Source: Ligustrum vulgare (Eukaryota; Streptophyta; Magnoliopsida; Lamiales; Oleaceae). From it: a stretch of DNA of 64,000 nucleotides. A model generated the notes under the pieces. The model searched no databases. It had not been told where the DNA came from and saw nothing but the letters and a program-made list of their open reading frames with translations. Of the stretch, positions 10,818 to 21,058 are shown piece by piece; position 1 is the stretch's first letter, and each line of letters starts with the position of its first letter. A program made the translations under genes and the position numbers. The stretch spans positions 53,820,592 through 53,884,591 of the forward strand of contig OY743182.1 in NCBI GenBank assembly GCA_963555705.1, read 5' to 3'.

Positions 10818-11399
10818 TTAGTTTTTAGCATGGTCTGCATATGATGGAATAACTATAAGCATTATTTCATGCATGACACAGAATATAGCAGGAAAATTAA
10901 TTCGAGGAGATGCTCAAATTAATTTAATTCGAAGCCATTCTCATCGCAGCGAGCTGATTTTTGTGCTAACCAGAGAGTACAAAGATGAAACAATTTGCAT
11001 TGAACTCCATCCGAGCATTTCCAATTTTGATGAGGCGGACAAGCTAGCAGCCTGTTGTACCTTTCATTTTTAGTCTCACAAATGAGAAGGGGTTGTGTTT
11101 AGAGTTTCACTGTGCCACTTATCCGGGAAAGATTTCTTGACGTCTTGCAAGTTATAAAGGATAAGAGACCAATGGATCTTGTAGCAACAGGAGACGAGCA
11201 TTTTGGAGACTTTGAAGCTTTGAAGAGGATTATTCTTAAGAGATGTTGCACGTGATGTATTTATAATTAGGGACTCCCACGTATTATGTTGGGGATTTAA
11301 TGTTAGTATGTTGGAATCTAATACTATGGCATATTTATAAATGTTAAAAGTGTCCTTCATTTGATATTAAATGTTAAGACGAAATACGCTGGGAATATC

Positions 11400-13757
11400 A
11401 TATTGGGAAGTTGAATAAGAGCACAACAGACACTTGCATGAGTTGCATCCATCACTCTTCAGTAGCTTCCCTTGAAACTGCACAATACTTCAGTAAATTC
11501 AAAATCCCGTTCGATCTTGATTCAAACCTCCCATTTGATCTTTGTTGGCTGAATATCTTTTCTTACTTTAGTTATTGAGACTCCTTCCAAAGAACCTTTT
11601 GGATATCTCAATTGAAGATTAAATTTGCTTGAACTAACAAACTCAAAGTCTTTAAGATGATCATGCAATTGGAGAAGCCATGAATGAAGAAGCCGTGTAT
11701 ATTTTGTGCATTCATTAATTTTCGGCTTCAACGGACTTAGAGAAATCTTCCTCAGCTTTCTCAATTTATGAACACCGAGTTTCTTGTCCTCCAAGAATTC
11801 TATTTGCGCAAAATGATGTTTGCAAAATCGGAAGTGTACGATATCGCATCCAAGTAATAAAGTGGACTTTCTGAATCCGAGTTATCGTACACACAAGGAT
11901 TAGGATTAAGTACCAAATGTGTTCTAATTTTTACTTTAATTTGAAAGACAATTTTTTGAGAATTGATGAATTAAAATGATTAAACTTAAAGCAAGTAAGC
12001 AATTAAATAAACGTGTTTTTAAATCAATTTATGACAGGTAGAGATTTCACGAGTTCACGTAGTCAATACTTCTAATTTCACTGTTCAATTTTTAATCTAC
12101 CTGTGTGATGGGTCAAGCTCACTTATGCACATGAAATTTCCCTATCGGGTTTAAGTTAAATCTACTTAATTAGTCAATCGTGTTAACGAACAGTAAGTTC
12201 TAATGATTAGGTGCATGGAATGAAAAAAAAAAAACTCAATTCAAGATCGCAATAATAACAAACGTATATCTTTGTCACTTGTTTAATTATCGGGTTTTAC
12301 TTCTAGATCTAGATCATTAACTCACCTATCGGATTATGATAATGATCCATTTAATCAATAAATTAGTGGCCTAACAATTCACTCATTAATCACAAAACAA
12401 AGTTATATTCATGCAATCAAACCGTAAAACTTGAACAATGCAATTAAAAGTGTAAAACTACGCTACATTGTTTAATCCCAACAAAGGGTTTAGTTGCTCA
12501 TAATAAAAACAATGAAAACACAATAATAATCTAAACTAAGCATCATAAGTAAATTGAAGAGACAAGTAAAAGAACTCTTGCACCAAGACATGTCTTTCAC
12601 AAGTTGATCTTCTCGTCTTTGCCTCCAGTTGAGCCTCCAAAAAACTCCAAGCTTTGATGGTGAATTATGCATTTAGAGTATGTGTGCAAATATCCTCTTT
12701 TCGTGCATGAAAAGTGACCTATATAGATTCTTCTCGAAACCTAGGCAAAACAGGGTTCAAACTCTCCCATGGCCTTTTTCCCGTTAGACCTCGGATAGCT
12801 GCGCGGCCACACGGGCAAGATACTGGTGGCCGCGCAATTGAACAAAAAACGATTCTATTAATTTTGCAAATATCGCGCAACCACTAAGATGAGAAATCGT
12901 GGCCGTGCAGGCCAACTACTCCGGCGAAGCTTCATCTTTCAGAAGTGCTTAAGTAGGCCCCCAATTTTTAATTGCCCTAAAGTCTTTCATCTTCCAATTG
13001 CTACAAATAAGCCCCATACTTTCAAATCTCTTCAAAACATTCTTCATCTTTAATTGAGTCATCCAACTTTGATTTTTGACACTTTGCACCTTAAGTAAAC
13101 CCTGGTTAACATGATTATCATCTAGTTCTTCTTTAAGTTCCAAGTGACTTCCAAATGTGCATTATTCCACTTTATTGATTCATTTTTCTATATTTGGAAA
13201 AATTCATACAATGTAAACAAATATAAAGCAATTATATATTAATCATTTAAGAATGACAATAATTTATTCTAATTTATATATATAAATAAGTGCATAAAAT
13301 GCACTTATCACAAAATATCTATTTTTTGCAATATATCAAAGATATTACATGTTAATAAAGATAAGGTAAGATAATGTTACATTAAAAGAATTTTACCATA
13401 AGTGAATCACTTACCAACCAAGTGATACAAACAAATTTGGACTCTAAGAAATAAAGGCTAGAATTTTCGGCCAATGAATATTGGCCAAGTTAAAACATTA
13501 TCTTATACATAAACCCTTATCATAAATAACAAGAGATAAGTATAGCAAGTTTATAATTATCTCAAAGTAATAAATCAATATCATTTAGAATATGAGATAA
13601 ATACAAATTCAAGTTCAAGTAATTAACAACTAGTAATTTAATGAAACATAATAAATTACTAAACAAAATTATTTAGTAATTAAATTAAATTTATCGAATT
13701 ACTAAATTTTAGAAAAATAGAAAATGTCAATAAATATAACTTAAAATAAGTTATCAA
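11400..13757 (-). mobile_element. Copia LTR relic, interrupted by a solo LTR
   Basis: The two outer parts, about 11400-11813 and 13311-13757, match the Copia LTR at 49921-51445 in order. The first shares CACTCTTCAGTA and CCCGTTCGATCTT..TTCAAACCTCCC/TCCAAACCTCCC; the second shares AATAAATTACTAAA, ATAGAAAATG.CAATAAATA and TAACTTAAAATAAGTTA. The right end, TATCA at 13757, fits a minus-strand LTR start. The left end is indistinct and no internal region is attached. The relic was split by the insertion of the Ty3 solo LTR. Confidence 0.65.
11814..13310 (-). mobile_element. Ty3 TAT/Athila-type solo LTR with target duplications
   Basis: This LTR (1497 bp) starts TGATGTTTGC and ends GCACTTATCA on the plus strand, and is flanked by a perfect 5-bp duplication CAAAA (11809-11813 and 13311-13315). 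The end nearest 11830 has GTACGATATCGCATCC and CGAGTTATCGTACAC, like the LTR at 2690-2745, so it lies in minus orientation. It carries GC-rich blocks GCGCGGCCAC and GTGGCCGCGC near 12800. No internal region remains, so unequal recombination between its two LTRs is the likely origin. Small ORFs inside are not genes. Confidence 0.85.
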
Positions 13758-13854
13758 CGTTAATTTTAATATAATTTATATCTATATTCTATATATCTTA
13801 ATCTTAATATTAATATTAATCTTATCCTATCTTAATCTTAATATTTTATATATA

Positions 13855-14660
13855 AAAGTAGAATAGTCGTCACCAAAATACTCACATAGTTTCCCACCAA
13901 AAAAAAACTTTCTAAATTTGAAAATTTTTTGTTAAAAAATAGTATATTAAATATTTTAACAATTATTATTTACATGTGTCATTAATTACATTGACATCCG
14001 TCTTATGCTATTAATAACATCAAAATGTTATTTTTTCTTTCTTATTATTATTCTTTTAATAATTATTGTATTATTTTGAAATCGAAAAATACGTAATATG
14101 GATGTCAAATTAAAGATCACAGTGAGAAATTTAATGCAAGTTAACAAGTGAGAGGAAATTGTAAATATATTGTCCGTAAAATCATATAAAAAATTAAAGG
14201 TAAATTTCATTTTAAATAATATCATTTAAGTCCTATAATATTATTTATAATTAGTTAACTAAATTCATTTTAGTCATAAATGATTAATTTCAAATCTGAT
14301 TTTTTCTCATCAAATTAAAATAAATAAAGTAGAATAGCCGTCACCAAAACACTCACATAGTTTCCCGTCAAAAAAAACTTTCTAAATTTGAATTTTTTTT
14401 CTAAAAAATAGTATATTAAATATTTTAACAATTATTATTTACATGTGTCATTAATTGCATTAGCATCCATGTTATACTATTAATAATATCAAAATGTTAT
14501 TTTTTTCTATTTTATTATTATTCTTTTAATAATTATTGTATTATTTTGAAATCGAAAAATATGTATGTGTGTCAAATTAAATAACACAGTGAAAAGTTTA
14601 ATGTAAGCTAACAAATGAAAGTAAATTGTAAATATATTGTCCATAAAATCATATCTTTAT
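13855..14660. repeat. Direct duplication (~470-bp period), Helitron 5'-end-like starts
   Basis: About 13857-14190 and 14326-14655 are two copies of one sequence, beginning AAAGTAGAATAG(T/C)CGTCACC and ending ATTGTCC(G/A)TAAAATCATAT. Each starts just after a TATATAAAA-type or AT-rich stretch. This resembles the 5' termini of plant Helitrons and hints at repeated insertion or slippage there. No coding signal. Confidence 0.6.
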
Positions 14661-15403
14661 CTTTATCTATATATTTATATATATAAAAATAGAGTATTTG
14701 CCATTAATAGTAAGCTCACAATTCCCGCCCAAATTACTTGCCAAATCTAGAAATTGTTTTTTTATAACCCAAATTAATAATAATAATAATTAAAAAAAAA
14801 GTTAAAAGAGAAAGAAAGCAACTGGCATTTTTCAAATCTGTGATGACATTACATGTGCTGCATTTTTTCAAATCTTGAATGACCTTACGTGTTGCACATT
14901 TCAAATCTACATAATAAACTTTTTATTTTGCTGCAGATTTTCTCCTACTTTTTGTTTTGCAGCTTCTTTTGCATTATAACAAGGGCTAATCATGCAACTT
15001 TTAAGCATGCAGCTGTACAACAGCCTCTGGCCTTCTATTTTTACAGCTAATTTTGCATTGGAACTGGTATTAATCATGAACTTTTAGGCATGCAGCCTTA
15101 TTTCAAACTACTGTGTCAGTAAGTGAGTGTGTATGCCCTGAATGTGTAATATAGGTGAGTGTGTATGCACTGAATGCATTCAAAAAGTCATATAAATATC
15201 AACCTTTATACTTGAGATTCAACTCTTGAACCTGCTGTACTGTAAGGTAAGAAATCTGAAAGATCATTCATTGTTTCCACTGTGTCCATTTCAAATCTTA
15301 ATACTTACAAGACTCATTTTTTCCTGTTTTATGCAATGTGTCTATATTTTTGAATACAAGATAGTTCAATCCAAAAACGAAATAAGAGCATTACGACTAG
15401 AGT

Positions 15404-15553
15404 ATGGCGCCGTTGTTCAGCCTCAGGAGTGATGTTCAGCCTTCAAAGACGCAATGGGCGTTGAAGCTGCGCTTGGTTCGAGCATATGAGTTACCTACGT
15501 ATGGAAACCATAGCGAGGCCTTCAGTTTTGAGTGTGTTTTCCATGACGAACAG
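15404..15553 (+). pseudogene. RPA1-like OB-fold first exon (replication protein A, Helitron type)
   Basis: An ATG at 15404 opens 50 codons that end at a good splice donor (CAG|GTAAGC at 15553). The product shows LKLRLVRAYELPTYG and ECVFHDE, the first strands of the RPA70 DNA-binding OB fold as found in plant RPA1-like and Helitron-encoded RPA proteins. Those bind single-stranded DNA. No following exon is recognisable, so this is an isolated first exon. Its place close to the proposed 5' end of a plus-strand Helitron fits an element that once carried an RPA gene. Confidence 0.55.
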
Positions 15554-15587
15554 GTAAGCCTGTATACTTTCTCCCTGCGAGAAAACA

Positions 15588-16137
15588 GCAAAATGCTTTG
15601 CTCATTTGATATGCTTTGCATTAATAACACTAAATAAGAGCTGTGCTGTATAGGAGAGGGAACTAAAATGGTATTACTATGTGCAAGAATAAGAGTGAGA
15701 TTCATAAGATTCATAATATGAAGCTGCATATGGTAAAAAATATTCTACACATCATCAGACTACGGAAATATATAGAAGGGTCAAAGGTAGTATAAGTTAA
15801 CGTAATAATCAATTACAAGAGAGAATTAGTTCAGTCTTACGTTAAAATGCTTAGCTCATTTGACAGCAAAATGCTTTGCTCATTTTGATATGCTTTGCAT
15901 TAATAACACTGAATAAGAGCAGCTATATAGGAGAAGGAACTAAAATGGTATTACTATGTGCAAGAATAAGAGTGGGATTCATAAGATGGAAAGGTGAAAA
16001 CACGAAGCTGCATATGGTAAAAATTATTCTACACATCATCAGACTACGAAAATATATAAAAGGGTCATAGGTAGTATAAGTAAATGTAACAATCAATTAC
16101 AAGAGAGAATTAGTTCAACCTTACGTTACAAAGTGCC
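15588..16137. repeat. Tandem duplication, 277-bp period
   Basis: Two copies (15588-15864 and 15865-16137) start CAGCAAAATGCTTTGCTCAT and share TATGTGCAAGAATAAGAGTG and TACACATCATCAGACTACG. They follow the RPA-like exon and carry no coding signal. Confidence 0.8.
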
Positions 16138-16642
16138 TGAGCATAAAATTATTTGTCATTTGTTGAGTTGTTGAGTTAATGAGCTCTTGAGCTAGAGAGA
16201 CAAAAGCCTAAAAAAGCTATTAGATGAATTGCTGACTTCCTTGGATCTATTTTTCACTCTCTAGCTTTACATGTCTTCCCTAGAATACACAAGAGTTAAG
16301 AGTCCTACACAGGAAGTCAGGAAGAATCTTCCATCCTACTATGATGTTCGTAGTGTCCACTCTAGGTTTTCACCACTACTTAATATAGACAATCATGCAT
16401 TTGAACTTGAAATATAGGAAAGTCAAAACATTAAACCCGAGAAACAACATCAAAGCCACAATGAGTTAAAGTAGCAATCAAGCATGAATAAGTTTTGAAG
16501 CCAAAAAATTTGGGAACTATCACAAGATTCAAGCTTCCAAACTATCCAAAGTTCACACTGGAAAATAGTAATTTTTATGGCATGATAATAACTGGAATTG
16601 AAACAACCAAAATGTTAAAAACATTGCAAAAGAAGTGGTTAC

Positions 16643-16741
16643 CCCCAATATAATCAATTTCAGAATTTTCTGGAAACCCATAATCTTCCCTTCACTATCA
16701 AAGGTAGCCTGCCACTTTTCTGGTTTAAGCATTTTGCTTAT
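16643..16741 (-). pseudogene. Captured RabGAP/TBC exon, copy 1
   Basis: A 33-codon minus-strand exon with intact acceptor (GTGCAG before 16741) and donor (GGGG|GTAACC at 16643). It shows LKPEKWQATFDSEGKI and a GFQK.LKLIILG end. This is the segment just before the TBC domain in plant Ypt/Rab GTPase-activating proteins (KW...F..eGk....lk.i..GG). Only this exon is present, so no GAP activity is possible. An almost identical copy lies 280 bp to the right. Confidence 0.5.
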
Positions 16742-16925
16742 CTGCACATTAAAGAAAACGAGTGGGATTCATAAGTTCTGAAGCCAACAATTTTGGGAAT
16801 TATCACAAGATTCAAGCTTCCAAACTATCCAAAGTTCACACTGGAAAATGGTAATTTTATGGCATGATAATAACTGGAATTGAAACAACTAAAAATGTTA
16901 AAAACATTGCAAAATAAGTGGTTAC

Positions 16926-17024
16926 CCCCAATATAATCAATTTCAGAACTTTCTGGAAACCCATAATCTTCCCTTCACTATTAAAGGTAGCCTGCCACTT
17001 TTCTGGCTTAAGCATTTTGCTTAT
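16926..17024 (-). pseudogene. Captured RabGAP/TBC exon, copy 2
   Basis: Same exon as at 16643-16741, again 33 codons with both splice sites kept. It differs at a few residues (FNSEG for FDSEG, QKVLK for QKILK). The duplication includes flanking intron sequence, so it arose at DNA level after capture. Confidence 0.5.
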
Positions 17025-17045
17025 CTGCACATCAAAGAAAAAGCA

Positions 17046-17388
17046 GAAGAATACACCAAATTTGGGGTGGGCCTTTTTTATGTAGTCATTTTTATATATT
17101 TAATTTAAATGCTAAACTTTCATAATTAGTTCAATAATTTGTTTTTATAGTAATAATCGTAATTGTAATTATTATAATAAATATTATTTAATTTGAAATG
17201 TTATAATTCTATAATTGTTAATTTAATTTGATTCATTCTACGAATTAGCTATTAATTAAAATTAAAGTCATTAATTAACAAATTTATAATCAAGTTAAAA
17301 ATATTAAGTAATTATAAGAAAAATAGGTACTATAAACCCAAATACAACACTATATTTCTAAAAATAAATATAGATGCTAAAAATAAAA
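17046..17388. other. AT-rich spacer, nothing seen
   Basis: Only AT-rich sequence lies between the TBC-exon duplication and the outer end of the inverted repeat. AATACAACACTATATTTCTA at 17341 repeats the outer edge of the arm (17389 onward). Confidence 0.5.
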
Positions 17389-20300
17389 AATACAACACTA
17401 TATTTCTAATTTAACTGACTCATAACTCTTATATAAATTAGCAAGGATACAACGATTTCACAGAAGAGAGAGACTCTTTTAACCTATGATTTCATAGTTG
17501 CTATTAATCTGCATTCTCTTGTAGCAGATCATCAAATAAATAGTTCCTTTTTTCCTTTCTTTTTGTCTGTACTCTTTTGGATGGAAAGTGATTAGTATTA
17601 TGTATGAAAGTGGAGTACTAGTTTTCCTTAGTTTGAATTCAATGAAACAGAAAATGACCACTAGAAAGAAAATGCTGCTAAGGTGAGAGACTATCTACCA
17701 CTTAAAATGCAAGAAGTTTTTATATATTTTGATTGGATACATTTTCTAGGAAAATGTCAAATCAAAGGAATTTATTTTTCTTCTTTTGTATTTGATTCAA
17801 AGATTTGTCATGGAAATCATTTTCTAGGTATAATCATCCAATGCATGTGTTTAGGTCATTTGCTAAGAAAATATTTTCTTACCAAATGGTGAGAAAATAT
17901 TTTCTCACTAGCATGGAAAATGTTTTATTTTCCACATTCGTCTATCAAACACACCCTTTATGCTTATAACTTGAAGGTGTGCAATAACATCACCACCATA
18001 TCAAATGCTGCGTTTTAACTGTTGTACTATCGATGCCACTTTTTCTTGGATTGTGTTCAATTTTCGGTTGTAATATTTTCCCGAGAAATGCTTTTTCGAG
18101 AAATTATGTGTGAAACTGTTTGTGGGGGGTTTTTTGTTCACCTTTATGGTAAACTGAAATGGAGCATCACAGTAACAACTCTTTCAATTTCACAACTTTT
18201 CATCCGATCTAGGTTGTTCTAGCAATTTCGGTTCTTCGGCTGGCGGCTGCGTCGAGTTCATTTCTTTTTGCTCTGTCAACGAAACGGGATCTATCCAAAT
18301 TGATTTTCCTTTTCGAAATTCATGCTGCTTGAACGCGCTCAACATAATTTTTTTAAAATTAAAATAGCTAAATTTTACCTTATTTTTCATGAAAAATAAT
18401 GTCAAACAAACAACAAAATTTGAAAAATTCCCCATTTTTTTTTCACCCAGAAAATTAAATCAATGAAGAACATTAAACTTCAAATCCCCAGGAATTCAAT
18501 TCTAGAAAATTCATTCTTTCCACCCAAATTTCACCATCTTTATCAAATACAGACTTTTGATTTCTACTAATATAGGAATCATGTCGATAGCATTATAGCA
18601 TTTTCAATGCAACTATCTACTTTTGATGTGTAGTTGAAGTGGCTATAATAGGAGGGTACAAAACATATTTCTTCTATTTTGTCACATCATATTTTTTGAA
18701 TGTGTTAGCATTGGAAAAAAAAGTTGATACAAAATATTTTAGCGAACGCTAAGTATGTATGACCCTCAAACGGAAGAATAACGACAATTTGCACCATTGC
18801 CTCTCAAAGCAAAGCTTCAAAAAATCGTTTGGACTGCATCATTATAAATAAATTAATTAATATTGTTGGACAAATAAGATAATGTTGAGAGAGATTGTAT
18901 GTGTGAACTACGTACAGACAATCACATTATTTTTGTTTTTATTTAATTTAATAAAAAGTTTAAATCATAATAAATAGGATCTCACGTGCATTGTCGGGGT
19001 TCCTGCATTTTCGTCTTCTCCTCCGTGAATAAATAATATAGGCTTTTTTAATTTTATGCGCCTCAAGGATAGTGCTCATCACCTCCCAAATTGTCCTCCT
19101 ACAGAAACAATGCCATGCCTTGCAAATTAAGAGCAGGAATATAAATTGAAATTTCTGGAACAGAAGTCCAGATGATATTTCTACCTGATACTCAAGGTGT
19201 CAATGTTCTATTATACGCTCCAGACCGAGCAATTCCGCAACAGAACAAATGTGGTGCATGCACTAGGAGGACCGAGGTCATTAAAGCCCCAAAGGAATGT
19301 CCACAAATAGCGATTTTGCTTGGATCAGCGACCTTCATAGAAAACTTAGAAAAATCAATTCTTAATTTCTGCTATTGAGCAATGATGAGTAAAAATTAGA
19401 TAAACTTACTCCTAGGCGGATCACTTCCTTGACAGCTGCCTCTACACTTGTAACTAACTGCTCCACAAACCTAATGCATATGAAAATTACTTTATAACTA
19501 AATAGAAAAATGAAAAGAAGCTAGATAGATGCACAGTTCGTGATCATATGATATTGACTAGAGTGAAAATTATAAGCACATGTACGTGTAGTAGTGGTTC
19601 AGTTTCAGTGCAACAATAAGAAAAATGGGAGATTCAGTATTAAATTCCCAAAGGAACATTATAGGATGTTAACTAAAAAAATGGAGCTCACCATTCTAGT
19701 TCTAGGAACAATAAATTAAACAAGCACATTTAATTTAACCAAGACTAATTATTTTATATTAGCACAACTAAATGATGCTAAAGAAAAGGACATTGTAGTT
19801 TAGGATTAATGGAAAACCTAGTAGGAAAAGATCGGAGAAATCGAAGAGGAATCAAATATTTTACTCAATGTGAGACCTAAAATGTAGCAATTCTTCAACA
19901 GAAAAACAATTAGGAAAGAAAATTTAAATCCTACATAATACAATGTTTCGATTTGCTAAAAAAGAGAATTGAGTAATCGACTAGTCGTGTATAATGAGTT
20001 GATCGCGAAATCTGCAAAATGTGGTAAAATATCTCAGACGTACATCCTCGTTCATGTTTCAACATTTCCCACATCCAATTTTTTATGTTGAAAAGCCATG
20101 TTTAAATAAAATATTCTCTACATAAGTTTATAATTCTAATGGGTCTCACTTGAACGATTTATAATAAACTCCAGATATTTTTAATTACTTTTCTTCTACT
20201 GTATTAATTGCATACGGGTTCATATGAGTCACTCTCTCTTAAAATATAACCAGATTTGCATTCCTAACTCTCTTTTACATCCACTAGGTAGCAGCAGTTA

Positions 20301-21058
20301 TAATGCTTTAAAAACATTTTCATAACTATCATATCAAATTAGGATTCCTAACTCTCTTTTACATTTTTATTAAAACAATATAATGCTTATCATCGATGAT
20401 TGGCATGGATATGTTAGTTAGGACAATATAATGCTTTAAAAACATTTTCATGCCCCTATCATATCCCTCTCCTTTATGCTTATCATCGATGATTGGCATT
20501 GATAGATTAGTTAGGACAACAGACCTGCAAGTTTGGAGAGAAACTGTAAATTGATGATTACATTATCAAGCTGTTGGCAATGAGAAGGCTGCTCTATGAA
20601 CAACATAAGCAAGATAGTAACTCGAGCAAATAAAGAGGAAGAATTTCAAACCCTCTCGAAAGCCAAATATGTGGTGAAGTTGGGGAGATAAAGATTGTTT
20701 CTGGAACTGCAATTTCACTTCTAGTGTAAGGATACACGAGACATGAGAGAAGTCCATCTCGATCACGATTGTAGCTCGGAGGAAGGTATAGGTTTGCGTC
20801 AAGTTCTTTCCCATCCTTCCTCTTATACTGGATATCTATTTTCTTTGCATAGGGGAATCCATCTATTCTTGCACTTTCCATATCAACAATCCCATAAGAT
20901 TTTCCCAACTCAAGCGAGGAGGTGGCGGAATAAACATCATTTTTAACTATTCTGAAAGACTGTTTCTTCCCCTCTACCCAAATGTATGAACGTAGACATT
21001 TTCGAAGTCGACGCAAGTCAATATATCTGTGAAGAGTAAAAAATATCAAAATACATAT
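17389..21058 (-). repeat. Left arm of 3.7-kb inverted repeat
   Basis: Reverse complement of 22065-25760 with very few changes: along the arm coordinates stay paired (sum 43118 to 43123), so there are only about 5 bp of net indels before the outer end. Outer edge: AATACAACACTATATTTC at 17389. Inner edge: AATACATAT at 21058. It contains the minus-strand copy of the 3' half of a glutamyl endopeptidase gene plus about 1.3 kb of its downstream flank. ORFs seen in this arm mirror those of the other arm. Confidence 0.93.
18700..21026 (-). pseudogene. Chloroplast glutamyl endopeptidase (S9) pseudogene, inverted copy of 3' exons
   Basis: The minus-strand mirror of the exons at 22097-24410: exon C from 21026 leftward (IQYKRKDGKELDANLYLPP), exon D 19410-19470 (EQLVTSVEAAVKEVIRLG), exon E from 19332 (ADPSKIAICGHSFGALMTS, carrying the nucleophile Ser in G-H-S-F-G), and exon F ending at 18986. 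It has the same premature stop after RSGAYNRTLTP. It lacks the 5' exons, which exist only once, in the spacer. It cannot encode an enzyme. Its likely importance is as the antisense half of a hairpin. Confidence 0.75.

Larger units (their letters stand above)
9810..11255 (+). pseudogene. MAM33 / mitochondrial glycoprotein family (C1QBP-like) pseudogene, 3' half
   Basis: MAM33-type proteins are acidic trimers of the mitochondrial matrix. Coding remains lie at about 10873-11255. A segment with LTREYKDETICIEL matches the family's conserved TReY..E.I.VE strand. After a break near 11074, another frame reads LCLEFHCATYPGKIS, the family's LEF.C.AYPdeIsID strand, followed after a frameshift near 11139 by a C-terminal piece ending at TGA 11253-11255. 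The left part (9810-9960) is intron sequence that also occurs at 47790-47905, beside exons of a mitochondrial-type gene. A Tourist-like element (9961-10817) sits in this intron. Stops and frameshifts make it non-functional. Confidence 0.6.
16490..17045. repeat. Tandem duplication, ~280-bp period, carrying a TBC exon
   Basis: The block from about 16490 to 16766 is repeated at about 16768-17045 with few changes (for example ATAGTAATTTTTATGG against ATGGTAATTTTATGG). Each copy holds the 99-bp RabGAP-type exon described separately. Confidence 0.85.

Noticed and set aside
18190..18435. 81-codon frame, mirrored at 24683-24928
   Set aside because: Both copies lie in the downstream flank of the peptidase pseudogene; the open frame is kept only because the arms are near-identical. 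No family match.
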